A stretch of DNA of 64,000 nucleotides, taken from positions 3,506,501 to 3,570,500 of the forward strand of contig NZ_CP007806.1 in the NCBI RefSeq assembly GCF_000219535.2. The letters run 5' to 3'. The notes under the pieces were generated by a model. The model worked only from the letters and a program-made list of their open reading frames with translations. It had not been told where the DNA came from and made no database searches. The position numbers and the translations under genes are program-made. This document shows, one piece after another, positions 21,140 to 30,472 of the stretch; position 1 is the first letter of the stretch, and every line of letters starts with the position of its first letter. Source of the DNA: Brevibacillus laterosporus LMG 15441 (GTDB lineage: Bacteria > Bacillota > Bacilli > Brevibacillales > Brevibacillaceae).

Positions 21140-23881
21140 TTATTTATGCTTGCGTAAACGTGTATTCCAGTCAGACAACTGAATGAGTGCCTGTAGAGGT
21201 GTCATTTGATTTAAATCGATATCACGTAATTCTGATAGGACATCAACCTCTGTTGGATTTGGTAAAGGTTCATTTTTGCTAGATGTAGCTGGGGCTTGGG
21301 CTACCTCTGTACCTTCTACTACTGTATCGGTTTTATCCGTTTTTCCTTTTGTTTCTGCCTTTGATGTAGAAGCATCGTTAGCTCTTTTCTTCTGATGAGT
21401 CGTTGTTTCAATTTGACCAGAAAAAACCTGCTGGGAAGCGGCTGGGACTTGTCCCCAAAGCAAATCAAGCGAAAGCTGCTCTAATGGTGCTTCTCGATCC
21501 TTGCCTTCTAAGCCCTGTAAAATTTCACGTGCACGACTGATTACCTCTAGCGGCATTTCTGCTAATTCTGCAACATGAATACCGTAGCTTTTATCAGCTC
21601 GTCCCTCTTCGATTTTATGCAGGAATAAGAGTTTGCCGTCACGCTCCTCACAACGTGCATGAACATTCACCACTCCTGGAATCTTCTCCTCCAGATCAGT
21701 TAGTTCATGATAATGTGTAGAGAATAAGGTCTTTGCCCCAATATGCTCGTGGATATATTCAATGACAGCTTGAGCTAATGCCATACCATCATAGGTGGAC
21801 GTTCCCCGCCCAATTTCGTCCAGTAATATCAAGCTACGCGGGGTTGCTTTTACCAGCGCGTTACGAGTTTCTAGCATCTCCACCATAAACGTAGAGAATC
21901 CCCCCACTAAATCATCGGCCGCTCCAATTCGAGTAAAAATCTGATCCACTAGGCTAATACGAGCTTCACTGGCAGGAACAAAGCAGCCGATCTGAGCCAT
22001 AACCGTAATCAAAGCCATTTGACGCATATATGTACTCTTACCCGCCATATTGGGGCCTGTAATGAGTAAAATATTACGATCCTTTTGATTCATCGTCACG
22101 TCATTTGCCACATACTTCTCTTGATTTAATACTGCTTCCACAACAGCATGGCGACCGTCTTTTACATAAACCTCGCCATCGGTGGTCAAGGTAGGACGGG
22201 TAAAGCTGCGTTCTTCACTCACGGTAGCAAAAGCCTGCAACACATCAATGCGGGCAATTCGTTCTGCTAAATTTTGAATCCGCGGGATATGCTTCGCTAC
22301 TTCCAAGCGAATTTGGGTAAACAACTGATATTCTAATTCCACAAGCTTCTCTTCAGCTTCCAGAATCAGAGCTTCCTTCTCTTTTAACTCTGGGGTGACA
22401 TAACGCTCCGCATTCGTTAGGGTTTGCTTACGCTCATAACGTCCCGGTGGTATGTGGGCCAGATTAGCCTTCGAAACTTCGATATAGTAACCAAAGACTT
22501 TATTGAAGCCTACCTTCAAGGAGCGGATTCCTGTTAGCTCACGCTCGCTTTTTTCGAGTTGTGCGATCCAGCCTTTTCCTTGGCGACTAGCTAATCTGAG
22601 CTTGTCTAGATATTCGTCATAACCGTCCTGAATTAAATTACCCTCACGCACGCTTACAGGAGGATCTTCTACAAGAGTTTCGGATAAAAATTGGGCAATA
22701 TCACCACAGTCATCCATATCTGAAGCAATCAATTGCAGGGCTTGCTCTCCGCTGTTAACCAATAGATCGATTACACTCGGGATAGCTTCAAGAGAATGGC
22801 GTAGCTGCACCAAATCCTTGGCATTTGCATTTCCATAAGAAATCCGGCCCGCTAAACGCTCCAAATCATATACGCGATCCAGCCCCTCACGTACATCAGA
22901 ACGCAGTAATAAATCGTGGCGAAATGCTTCTACTGTATCATAACGATTACCAATTTCCTCAGGATTCAAAAGAGGCCGTTCAATCCAGCGACGTAACAAT
23001 CGTCCTCCCATGGCCGTCTCTGTTTTATCCAGAAGCCACAATAAAGAGCCCTTTTTGGACTTGTCCCGAATCGTTTCAGTTAGCTCTAAATTTCTTCGTG
23101 AGAAATGGTCCATTTGCAGAAATTCATCTGCCACGTAATGCTGTAGGGAACGCATATGTGTTAACGCTCTCTTTTGCGTAGTCCCTACATAGTGCAAAAG
23201 TCCATTCATAGCTAGGCGGACTGCATCCTCTAGCTGCGTAGCTTCCTCCGGATATAGCTCATCTACGGCTGTTTGCGACATTGCATTGGTAGCTAGGCAG
23301 GTAATAGACATATGGGGCGGTAATCCTTTTCCGCGAAGCTCATCCTCAGCGATATCACATAGCAATAGCTCACTCGGGCGATATTGCATCGCTTCCTCTA
23401 CTGCTGCATACATGGTTGACAATGAGGTGGTATACATTTCACCAGTACTTAAATCACACGCTGCTACCGCCGCTTTCCCTGACAAAGCGGCAATAGCAAC
23501 TAGATAATTGTTCTCTTTATCATGTAACCATTTTCCCTCAATCATGGTTCCAGGTGTGATCATTCGCGTTACTTCACGCTTTACAACACCTTTTGATGCT
23601 TTCGGATCTTCTACCTGCTCACAAATCGCTACTTTATATCCTTTTTTTAACAATTCAGCGATGTAGGTCTCCGCTGCATGATGAGGAACTCCACACATGG
23701 GAATGCGCTCTTCAGCTCCTCCACCACGACCTGTCAACGTAATCTCTAGTTCGCGTGAAGCTAGAACTGCGTCTTCAAAAAATAGCTCATAAAAATCACC
23801 TAAACGGAAAAACAAAAAAGCATCGGTATATTGACGCTTTATCTCTAAATATTGTTGAATCATCGGGGTGTATTGTGCCAT
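21140..23881 (-). CDS. mutS: DNA mismatch recognition ATPase MutS
   Basis: A 913-residue MutS1. The mismatch-reading Phe-x-Glu is in RLGDFYELF near residue 30, Walker A GPNMAGKS is at 609-616, Walker B LILLDE at about 684-689, and a sliding-clamp motif QLSLDLL lies near 801-807. Residues 820-880 are a Thr/Lys/Glu-rich low-complexity linker before the C-terminal oligomerisation helix, longer than in B. subtilis. Cotranscribed with mutL. It opens directly after the amidoligase gene, from which it is separated by 50 bases. Confidence 0.97.
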   Translation of the reverse strand: MAQYTPMIQQYLEIKRQYTDAFLFFRLGDFYELFFEDAVLASRELEITLTGRGGGAEERIPMCGVPHHAAETYIAELLKKGYKVAICEQVEDPKASKGVVKREVTRMITPGTMIEGKWLHDKENNYLVAIAALSGKAAVAACDLSTGEMYTTSLSTMYAAVEEAMQYRPSELLLCDIAEDELRGKGLPPHMSITCLATNAMSQTAVDELYPEEATQLEDAVRLAMNGLLHYVGTTQKRALTHMRSLQHYVADEFLQMDHFSRRNLELTETIRDKSKKGSLLWLLDKTETAMGGRLLRRWIERPLLNPEEIGNRYDTVEAFRHDLLLRSDVREGLDRVYDLERLAGRISYGNANAKDLVQLRHSLEAIPSVIDLLVNSGEQALQLIASDMDDCGDIAQFLSETLVEDPPVSVREGNLIQDGYDEYLDKLRLASRQGKGWIAQLEKSERELTGIRSLKVGFNKVFGYYIEVSKANLAHIPPGRYERKQTLTNAERYVTPELKEKEALILEAEEKLVELEYQLFTQIRLEVAKHIPRIQNLAERIARIDVLQAFATVSEERSFTRPTLTTDGEVYVKDGRHAVVEAVLNQEKYVANDVTMNQKDRNILLITGPNMAGKSTYMRQMALITVMAQIGCFVPASEARISLVDQIFTRIGAADDLVGGFSTFMVEMLETRNALVKATPRSLILLDEIGRGTSTYDGMALAQAVIEYIHEHIGAKTLFSTHYHELTDLEEKIPGVVNVHARCEERDGKLLFLHKIEEGRADKSYGIHVAELAEMPLEVISRAREILQGLEGKDREAPLEQLSLDLLWGQVPAASQQVFSGQIETTTHQKKRANDASTSKAETKGKTDKTDTVVEGTEVAQAPATSSKNEPLPNPTEVDVLSELRDIDLNQMTPLQALIQLSDWNTRLRKHK

Positions 23882-23930
23882 TATTTCTACTCCTAATACC
23901 CATAATCATTCATCTATTATAACATGGTTC

Positions 23931-25238
23931 CTAGTGGTTGTTGAGTTGAAATGGAGGTAACTTCCAAGTAAGCTTCATATCCTGATTGCAAGGCCACTCC
24001 CCATCCATAAAAATACTATGAAAAAAGGGGGTTATATATTTTCGATACGTTTGAAATAAAGGTAGATTATTTATCTCCAAATACAAGTCCTTGACCAATG
24101 AAGCAAGTTTTTCTTTTTCCCCGCGATAGTAGGCAAGCTGCATGGATATGTCTGTACTGACATCTTGCTTGAGAAGATATTGGGATTCTGCTATTACTTT
24201 TGTAAGAGCCAATACTCCTTTGGTGATTCTTGGCGAAACCAGCCAACTAGGAAGAGTCCTGTATTCAAATCCTCCATGCGCCTGTGCACGTACATCTCCT
24301 AAAAAACCGTAGCGCGGCCTTCTTTTCATACATCCTTGATCTTCTAGTAAACATAAAGGTAATGCCAAATACGTATCTAATTTACGCACTAAATCAAAAT
24401 GCAGAGTAGTCCCGCTAACATGAACATGACCGCCGATTGGATAACCATCAAAGGGCATCCCCCCTGCCAACCAAATAATCGAATCATCTGAAATCCGGCG
24501 TTGAGCCAGATGGAGGGCTCTATAAATATTTTTAAAGACAGTTTCTGGTTCAGTTGAGGGTTCTGGTCGAACTTCAACCAATGGATGCTGGTGCGATAGA
24601 AGCTCTGTTTTTAATCGGACTCCATCATATCCGATAACACCATTTTTCGGTAAATATTCTGAAGCAATTGCCATATTTCCAGACTGATCTCGTAAAGCAA
24701 ATTCCGGATCGGCTCCTAGCATTACTTGTGGAGCTGCTACTTGATCTAAAAGAATTTGCTGTTCACGTTCCTTCATAAACAACTGTAAACGTTCTCGTAG
24801 CGAAACATCTGCTGGTAGCTCGGCTTTACAGTCCAGTACCCGCATCCTTGTTGGAGAATGAACTCCAACCAAAACTTTCCCGTAATCTAATCCAAGGGCG
24901 TAAATGGTACGAATCGCCAGGCTAATGATCCGATTTTTCTCAATCTCATCCAGCTTTTGACTTACTTCTTCTTTTTGCGTTTTGCCAGTTGTTCGTGCTT
25001 CTTGTAAAATCCAAACATTCCGTTCTTCTATTCGATAAATGGCAGCAACCTGGTGCTGAAATAGATGTACCTCAAACGTTTGCATAGGGATTACTCCATC
25101 GTACGTCTGAATTGGCATTCCGTGTAATTTCAGAATAGCCAACATTTTCTCTCGATGATGCGTATGTTTTATGGCACTCTCCCTATTCCACTTCTCAAAC
25201 GTAGAAGCGGCGACTTTACTCACTACCATGTTAGACAT
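23931..25238 (-). CDS. Amidoligase-type protein (phage COOH-NH2 ligase type 2 family)
   Basis: A 435-residue protein. The C-terminal two thirds carry the signature of the phiEco32-like COOH-NH2 ligase family, a glutamine-synthetase/GCS-like ATP-dependent fold: LGADPEFAL near residue 180, GYDGVRL, VEVRPEPS, and GGHVHVSGT near 270, with FEYRTLPSW later. Acidic and His residues in these motifs would hold Mg-ATP. The family is expected to form amide bonds between a carboxylate and an amine. Between cotE and mutS, with the coat gene beside it, a role in spore-coat crosslinking or modification is an inference. The N-terminal 150 residues are unassigned. Confidence 0.75.
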   Translation of the reverse strand: MSNMVVSKVAASTFEKWNRESAIKHTHHREKMLAILKLHGMPIQTYDGVIPMQTFEVHLFQHQVAAIYRIEERNVWILQEARTTGKTQKEEVSQKLDEIEKNRIISLAIRTIYALGLDYGKVLVGVHSPTRMRVLDCKAELPADVSLRERLQLFMKEREQQILLDQVAAPQVMLGADPEFALRDQSGNMAIASEYLPKNGVIGYDGVRLKTELLSHQHPLVEVRPEPSTEPETVFKNIYRALHLAQRRISDDSIIWLAGGMPFDGYPIGGHVHVSGTTLHFDLVRKLDTYLALPLCLLEDQGCMKRRPRYGFLGDVRAQAHGGFEYRTLPSWLVSPRITKGVLALTKVIAESQYLLKQDVSTDISMQLAYYRGEKEKLASLVKDLYLEINNLPLFQTYRKYITPFFHSIFMDGEWPCNQDMKLTWKLPPFQLNNH

Positions 25239-25398
25239 ACGCTTACCTCCCTTACTTCCTTCCTACACGCTATGCATGATAAAAAAGTAAGGTGCCTGGC
25301 CCAGTATGGTACCATTTTTAATAATAATATAATATTTTTCGTTATAAAAAATAGACGTAAAAAAGCCGCCGGACAAACCGACAGCCTTTTTCTACCAC

Positions 25399-25953
25399 TT
25401 AATCTAAATCATCTAGTAAACTCGATGAGTCGAATTGATCATACTCTTCGGTTGAGTCATCAAAGTCATGCGAGAAGGAATCTTTATCCTCACAGTTGTG
25501 ACAAATTACAACACACACCTTCGTTTCTCCAACAACTTCAACAGAATACTCCTGTTCAACTCTTACATTAACTGCATTACCGCAAATTTCTGCTCTGACG
25601 CATTTTGGTTGTTCAATGCACTGGCAAATGATTTCTAAATCACCGCGGCAATTTTTGTCAAAATAAGAAAGAGGAACATCTAACGTGTACTTTACTTCTT
25701 CTTTTTTGACTTCTGTTTGAGTATTATCCTCATAAGAATACCAGAGATTGACATCATACGTTCCACTGATAACGACCGATTCTAACACTTTCTCTGCTGA
25801 AAAGTTATTGTTTATAATCCAGCATCCTAGGATAGTAGTCGGTGTCTGAGTAGGTGTGATCGTATGTGTCGTTTGCGAGAATCTATGTCCTCTACCGCAG
25901 ACAGCCTTGGCAATCAATTCTCGACACTGCAAATCTTTATCAGGACCAGACAT
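25399..25953 (-). CDS. cotE: Outer spore coat morphogenetic protein CotE
   Basis: A 184-residue CotE. The diagnostic core is present: RELIAKAVCGRGHRFSQTTH, ILGCWIINNNF, GTYDVNLWYSY and VEVVGETKVCVVICH. It directs outer-coat assembly around the forespore. The ATG at 25953, preceded by GGAGGAGG, is preferred over an upstream in-frame start. The Asp/Ser-rich C-terminal tail (SLLDDLD) is typical. It has more Cys residues than B. subtilis CotE (two CxxC-like pairs), which may support disulphide or metal crosslinks. Position beside ricA, miaB and mutS is the conserved Bacillales order. Confidence 0.92.
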   Translation of the reverse strand: MSGPDKDLQCRELIAKAVCGRGHRFSQTTHTITPTQTPTTILGCWIINNNFSAEKVLESVVISGTYDVNLWYSYEDNTQTEVKKEEVKYTLDVPLSYFDKNCRGDLEIICQCIEQPKCVRAEICGNAVNVRVEQEYSVEVVGETKVCVVICHNCEDKDSFSHDFDDSTEEYDQFDSSSLLDDLD

Positions 25954-26058
25954 ATTGTAACCTCCTCCATACATCGTTTCTGTACATTTGTATGCAGGTG
26001 ATTCGCTCAGAGTGCAAGATCGAGAGAACTGTTGCGGCAAGAATTAATCTTTCATACT

Positions 26059-26517
26059 TTAGTGACCACAGCCACAGCCTTCATCATCATGATGACCGGC
26101 TTCAGGGCCACCTGTTTTACCGGTGAGAGGATTACCACCCGTATCTAAAATAATTCTATCGGACACAGTATTGGTAATAACATGGGTCACCATTTGCAAA
26201 AGATCGTTTACATCTGTTTGAGATTGCTTAAATTCTGTAACTAGCGGAATCTCATCTAATTCTTCCTGAAGAGCATCGAACTCCGCTTGTACTTTTTCTA
26301 CAAGTTTCGTATTGTTCATGCTTTCATACATGACTAGTTGCTTTTGTTTTGCTTTCAGACTGGAAATCAAATCCTGAACGCGTTTGTTTTGCTTCACCTG
26401 TGATTCTGCTCGTTTAAAAAAGTCTACTTCCTTCGTCCGAGAAATCATGTTAGCTAATTCACGCGCTTTTGCTAAAATTTCTTGATCTGTGTAAACCGGT
26501 GTTTCTGCCATCTCCAA
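26059..26517 (-). CDS. ricA: RicA (YmcA), regulator of RNase Y and phosphorelay
   Basis: A 152-residue YlbF/YmcA-family helical protein (KELANMISRTKEVDFFKRAE-like core, with the Q-K-E pattern in KAKQKQLVMYES). In B. subtilis RicA forms a complex with RicF and RicT that carries iron-sulphur clusters and directs RNase Y processing. This copy ends in GCGCGH, supplying Cys and His that could ligand such a cluster. Its ATG directly abuts the miaB stop region, so the two are coupled. Confidence 0.88.
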   Translation of the reverse strand: MEMAETPVYTDQEILAKARELANMISRTKEVDFFKRAESQVKQNKRVQDLISSLKAKQKQLVMYESMNNTKLVEKVQAEFDALQEELDEIPLVTEFKQSQTDVNDLLQMVTHVITNTVSDRIILDTGGNPLTGKTGGPEAGHHDDEGCGCGH

Positions 26518-28029
26518 TTACACCTCAACTTTAGTCACTAATTCCCCATATGTGGTAAATGTTTTTGCCTCTGTAATTGTAACATGTACCAGTGTACCAA
26601 TTAAAGATTTATCAGCTTTTACATGCACTAATTTTCCAGTTCGAGTGCGTCCAGCTAATACCTCTGGATTTTTTCGACTCTCTCCTTCAATCAGCAATTC
26701 ATAGGTTTTACCAACCATCTCTTGATTTTTACGCAAGGAAATCTCATTCTGTACAGCCATCAATCGTTGTAAACGATCCTTTTTCACCTCTTCTGGTACA
26801 TTATCCACCATAGAAGCAGCCGGTGTACCCTCGCGTGGAGAGTAGATGAACGTATACGCTGAATCGTATTCCACTTCTTTCATCAAGGACAGTGTTTCCT
26901 GGAATTGTTCCTCCGTTTCACCTGGGAATCCCACAATAATATCTGTAGATAACGAAACATCAGGAATAGCAGCCTTAATTTTACGAACCAACTCCATATA
27001 ATGCTCGCGTGTATATTTACGTGCCATTTTTTTCAAGACTTCTGAGCTACCAGACTGTGCAGGCAGATGAATTTGCTCTACCAAATTTCCGCCTTTTGCT
27101 AAGACTTCAATGAGGTGGTCATCAAAATCCCGTGGATGACTTGTTGTAAAGCGAATACGTGGAATATCAATCTTACGAAGTTCGTCTAACAAATCCCCAA
27201 GTCCATATTTCCGATCTTCAAAGTCTTTACCGTATGCGTTTACGTTTTGTCCCAGTACCATGATCTCTTTAAAGCCTTGGCGCGCCAATTCACGCACTTC
27301 AGCAACGACATCCTCTGGGCGGCGACTGCGTTCTTTTCCACGTGTGTAAGGCACGATACAGTACGTACAGAACTTATCACAGCCATACATAATATTAACC
27401 CACGCTTTGATATCACCTGTGCGTGTTTTCGGCATATTCTCGATGATATCGCCCTCTTTAGACCATACCTCAATCACCATTTCTTTACTAAACATTGCAT
27501 CTCGCAATAATACTGGCAGACGGTGTATATTATGCGTTCCAAAAATCATATCTACTTCTGAATAAGAACGTAATACTTTATTGACTACCTTTTCTTCCTG
27601 TGACATACAGCCACATAAACCGAGAATGAGATTAGGATTGTTACGTTTCAGATGCTTCATGTGACCAAGCTCACCAAACACCTTATCCTCTGCTCCTTCT
27701 CGGATCGCACAGGTATTAAACAGAATGACATCAGCTTCCATTGTATCTTCTGTCGCTGTATAACCCATTGCTTCAAAAATTCCAGCCATGGTCTCCGTAT
27801 CATGCTCGTTCATTTGACAGCCATACGTACGAATCAAATAGTGAAGACCTTTTCCTATTTGTTTCATCTCTTCAGGTATAGTGAAATCGTAATGCACGGT
27901 AATGTCTTCTTTTCCACGTTTCTTGGCGTCCTTTAAGCTTGGTGCCTGAAAATATTTTGCATAATCAGCTGTGGACTTACTAGACTTTCCGGATTTTAAG
28001 TCCGTTGTCGCCTCTTTTTTATCGATCAT
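26518..28029 (-). CDS. miaB: tRNA-2-methylthio-N6-dimethylallyladenosine synthase MiaB
   Basis: A 503-residue radical-SAM methylthiotransferase that modifies A37 of tRNAs. The N-terminal cluster Cys are in [18 protein letters not shown] and LCGCMSQEE; the radical-SAM cluster is [11 protein letters not shown]; a TRAM domain ends the protein ([20 protein letters not shown]). The about 60-residue Lys-rich N-terminal extension before the MTTase domain is normal for Bacillales MiaB. First gene of the miaB-ricA-cotE group. Confidence 0.96.
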   Translation of the reverse strand: MIDKKEATTDLKSGKSSKSTADYAKYFQAPSLKDAKKRGKEDITVHYDFTIPEEMKQIGKGLHYLIRTYGCQMNEHDTETMAGIFEAMGYTATEDTMEADVILFNTCAIREGAEDKVFGELGHMKHLKRNNPNLILGLCGCMSQEEKVVNKVLRSYSEVDMIFGTHNIHRLPVLLRDAMFSKEMVIEVWSKEGDIIENMPKTRTGDIKAWVNIMYGCDKFCTYCIVPYTRGKERSRRPEDVVAEVRELARQGFKEIMVLGQNVNAYGKDFEDRKYGLGDLLDELRKIDIPRIRFTTSHPRDFDDHLIEVLAKGGNLVEQIHLPAQSGSSEVLKKMARKYTREHYMELVRKIKAAIPDVSLSTDIIVGFPGETEEQFQETLSLMKEVEYDSAYTFIYSPREGTPAASMVDNVPEEVKKDRLQRLMAVQNEISLRKNQEMVGKTYELLIEGESRKNPEVLAGRTRTGKLVHVKADKSLIGTLVHVTITEAKTFTTYGELVTKVEV

Positions 28030-28251
28030 TTTCTATTTTCACCTCATAATATGCTGTTTTTTTCTGCTATCATCCAGATATTATAGCATATTTGGACTTT
28101 GAGAATAAAAGGAAAAAAGTTCTCTGGGGATAGGGGTAGGGTGCTTATACTTGTCGTACAAGTAAAGAGCAAAAACGCTGACCACTATTCTTAACGTGTG
28201 TTATTTAAAAGTGTAAAACAAGCCTGATGCGAGTGTAAAAAAATGGATACG
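28030..28251. other. miaB upstream region
   Basis: About 220 bases with no gene; AT-rich, presumably holding the leftward miaB promoter. This is also the left edge of the variable 25-kb block. Confidence 0.4.
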
Positions 28252-28295
28252 TGAAAAAGAGCCTTTCTTGGTTGATTCAAGAAAAGCTCTTACGG
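28252..28295 (-). terminator. Terminator of the FhuF-like gene
   Basis: On the minus strand AAGAGCTTTTCTTG and CAAGAAAGGCTCTT pair around GAATCAAC, followed by TTTTC. It lies 115 bases after the FhuF-like stop. Confidence 0.75.
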
Positions 28296-28409
28296 AATAC
28301 AAGCAAACGATGCTTTTACCTGACATGTATAATATCATGCCTGTTCAGACTTACTTTTAAACTGATGCTTTTTTTGCGGGAATGTCTAATCGAAGCATGT
28401 ACTTCGCTA

Positions 28410-29222
28410 TTATCCATTTGCTTGGATGATTTCAGCCCGATGTTTCGTTCTTCTTGCCGCCCTATCCTCTTCTTTCATGAGAGGACAGGTATAGCAATAC
28501 TGGGCACCCTCGGTTCTAAAATATCTACAGCAAACATTTTTCATTCTCATTTGCTTTGTTGGATCCTCTATATGTTCGATTAATCGTACCTTCACATCAA
28601 ACGGATTCTTGCTACGTCCAAAAACACTTGGATTTAACTCATGCTGTAAAAAATGAAAATCATCAATCACACGCTGCTTCTCTTCGGAGCTTGTTGTTTG
28701 TTCCAAAAGATTTGTTATAAAATGATGGAATTTCGTTGGCAGTTGTCCCCACATTTGGCCTACGTTAAATCCAGTAACTGCAGATATACATTCCAAAAGA
28801 GGACGCAAAGTTTCACCATACAGCCTGGAAAGAACGCCCGTTCTCCATTCCTGTCTCTCATCACTCACCGGTGCTTTTGTTTCTGCCCAGGAGCGTAGTT
28901 GAAAAGAGATTCGAGTATACGATCCCTCTGGTTTTGGACTCATATGTACAATTACATTCTCTAAGGAGAAATCCAACGCCTCATTTTGGATCGACACCAT
29001 GTACTGAAGTCCTGTAGCCATCGCCAGAAACCAGCTAGCAATGTAAGCAGCCGTAGCCGTATCATCTAATGCCTTGATCACTAGAGCGTATTGATCAATA
29101 AAATTTCGCATAGTGCTCTCATTAAGGAGGTCCGTGGCAGGCATGGAATAAAAAGCCCCATTAGGTTCTAGCAAATGAATATTAAACAGCTCATCAAGTC
29201 GTTGGATATATTCGTTTTTCAT
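28410..29222 (-). CDS. FhuF-like siderophore-iron reductase
   Basis: A 270-residue protein whose C-terminus carries the FhuF [2Fe-2S] signature C-C-x10-C-x2-C (CCRYFRTEGAQYCYTCP near residues 231-247). The rest resembles the IucA/IucC-FhuF type N-domain. It should reduce ferric iron released from siderophores in the cytoplasm. A Fur box lies 56 bases upstream of the ATG, so iron limitation would induce it. It is a single-gene transcript; no siderophore transporter is adjacent. Confidence 0.82.
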   Translation of the reverse strand: MKNEYIQRLDELFNIHLLEPNGAFYSMPATDLLNESTMRNFIDQYALVIKALDDTATAAYIASWFLAMATGLQYMVSIQNEALDFSLENVIVHMSPKPEGSYTRISFQLRSWAETKAPVSDERQEWRTGVLSRLYGETLRPLLECISAVTGFNVGQMWGQLPTKFHHFITNLLEQTTSSEEKQRVIDDFHFLQHELNPSVFGRSKNPFDVKVRLIEHIEDPTKQMRMKNVCCRYFRTEGAQYCYTCPLMKEEDRAARRTKHRAEIIQANG

Positions 29223-29277
29223 TATATTTCTCCTTTTCTTACTTTTCGTTATGTAGCAGAGAACGGTTCTAATGTAC

Positions 29278-29296
29278 GAGAATGATTTTCATTATT
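29278..29296 (-). promoter_or_regulatory. Fur box
   Basis: GAGAATGATTTTCATTATT matches the 19-bp Fur consensus at 16 positions. It is upstream of the FhuF-like gene. Confidence 0.78.
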
Positions 29297-29332
29297 TGTA
29301 ATTGTAAAGCACAGGGCTTACGCATTCAACTC

Positions 29333-29377
29333 AAAAAAGCTACCAAACGTTCCCTTATGACGTTTTGTAGCCACTTT
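29333..29377. terminator. Bidirectional hairpin
   Basis: GCTACCAAACGTTCCC and GACGTTTTGTAGC pair imperfectly, with A-rich and T-rich flanks on either side (AAAAAAGC and CCACTTTTTATTT). It lies between the FhuF-like promoter and the XRE regulator and may insulate the two. Confidence 0.6.
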
Positions 29378-29477
29378 TTATTTGACATTCCCATGCAGTT
29401 CTTCATCAGCCTCTGTTCTCCTGTGCTTTTATTTTTTTCAAAATGTATCTAGCTTCCTAATTTTTAAAGAACAAAAC

Positions 29478-29492
29478 TTGAAGGTATTTCAA
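29478..29492. promoter_or_regulatory. Candidate XRE operator A
   Basis: TTGAAGGTATTTCAA fits TTGAA-N5-TTCAA. Two more copies lie at 29620 and 29675. Confidence 0.6.
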
Positions 29493-29546
29493 CTCAAGGA
29501 ATCTCAAAATCTATTTTTCATCTTATAAGCAAATTATATTTTATGT

Positions 29547-29561
29547 ACTATAGTATGTAGT
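29547..29561. promoter_or_regulatory. Dyad resembling the prophage operator
   Basis: ACTATAGTATGTAGT matches the prophage repressor dyad ACTACAATATGTAGT at 13 of 15 positions. It may be a second operator type or coincidence. Confidence 0.4.
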
Positions 29562-29619
29562 AACTAGCTTCTTTTGACAGAAATCCATGGTTGATATTCT
29601 GGGATAAACACGAAAAAGC

Positions 29620-29634
29620 TTGAAATAAGTTCAA
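29620..29634. promoter_or_regulatory. Candidate XRE operator B
   Basis: TTGAAATAAGTTCAA fits TTGAA-N5-TTCAA. A half-conserved copy follows at 29,653. Confidence 0.6.
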
Positions 29635-29672
29635 ATCATTTATGTAGATATCTTGAATTTTCTTCATATTCC

Positions 29673-29701
29673 TTTTGAAGATACTTCAACTATCGTATAA
29701 T
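29673..29701 (+). promoter_or_regulatory. Promoter of the XRE gene with overlapping operator C
   Basis: TTGAAG-ATA-CTTCAA (29675-29689) is a perfect 6-3-6 palindrome lying on the -35 region and spacer of a promoter whose -10 is TATAAT (29696-29701). This geometry implies autorepression by the XRE protein encoded at 29727. Confidence 0.65.
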
Positions 29702-29726
29702 TGTTAGAAAAAAATGGGGTGAGAAT

Positions 29727-30116
29727 ATGTCGACATTTGGTCAACGATTACAAAAATCTAGAAAAAAAGCAAAATTAACGCAGGAACAAGTGGCCAATAA
29801 ACTCGGACTTGACTACTCCACTATCTCCAAATATGAGAATGATCACTCGCAACCCGATAATGATACTCTTATTTCGCTAGCAGATTTATATTGGGTTACT
29901 GTAGATTATCTACTCGGTCGATCAGTCGAACAATCTGATCACGATCTCTCTTTAGTGGATGCATACCTGCCTAAGGAAAAATTAGAAAAATTAACTCCAA
30001 AACAAATGGAAAAGATTAATGATTTTTTGTCTTTACCTGAAGACATTCAGATGAATATTGGTACAATGATTGAAGCCGCTGTCGAAATCGTAAAAGACAA
30101 AAATCGTCCTGATTAG
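29727..30116 (+). CDS. XRE-family transcriptional regulator
   Basis: A 129-residue regulator with an N-terminal Cro/CI HTH (LTQEQVANKLGLDYSTISKY, residues 17-36), then DTLISLADLYWVTVDYLLGR, the SinR/Xre-type dimer edge, and a helical tail of 60 residues. It is preceded by three or four TTGAA-N5-TTCAA dyads, one on its own promoter. Immediately beyond it lie a convergent 55-codon gene and the Agr-like operon, so it may control that island. It resembles immunity repressors such as ImmR, but no integrase is adjacent. Confidence 0.82.
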   Translation: MSTFGQRLQKSRKKAKLTQEQVANKLGLDYSTISKYENDHSQPDNDTLISLADLYWVTVDYLLGRSVEQSDHDLSLVDAYLPKEKLEKLTPKQMEKINDFLSLPEDIQMNIGTMIEAAVEIVKDKNRPD

Positions 30117-30280
30117 TAATCGAACTGATTATGGCGTTTTTTCGCATCTTCAATGATTTTCTCTATAAAACAAATAATGGAATTTATACTATAGTCTTTA
30201 TTTTCGATTAAGTAGAGTTCGGCTAATTCAACGGCTTTCATTTTGGTATAATCTGTGAGTTGTACCGCTTTTATCTCCAT
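30113..30280 (-). CDS. Small protein (55 aa), unknown
   Basis: A 55-codon gene starting at the ATG at 30280 behind AGGTG and ending inside the last codon of the convergent XRE gene. The product is soluble and helical (MEIKAVQLTDYTKMKAVELA) with a Lys/His-rich end. Not recognised. The 3' overlap with the XRE gene means the two transcripts are partly antisense. Confidence 0.5.
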   Translation of the reverse strand: MEIKAVQLTDYTKMKAVELAELYLIENKDYSINSIICFIEKIIEDAKKRHNQFDY

Positions 30281-30431
30281 TTTTTTCACCTACTTTAAAA
30301 TTCTTTGCATATAAAAATTTATCATTAAATTATAGAATTTTTTGTCGAAAAATGAAGATAAAGCCTGTCTGTTTTACCCCCTTCAATTTTTCTTTACATT
30401 CAAAAAAAACTGATGTATAATTTTATCCCAA

Positions 30432-30472
30432 AAAAAGAGTCACCCAGTTAATCTGGATGACTCTTTCTTTTT
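30432..30472. terminator. Bidirectional terminator after the LytTR gene
   Basis: AAAGAGTCACCCAG-TTAAT-CTGGATGACTCTTT is flanked by A-rich sequence on the left and TCTTTTT on the right. On the minus strand it ends the Agr-like operon. Confidence 0.8.
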
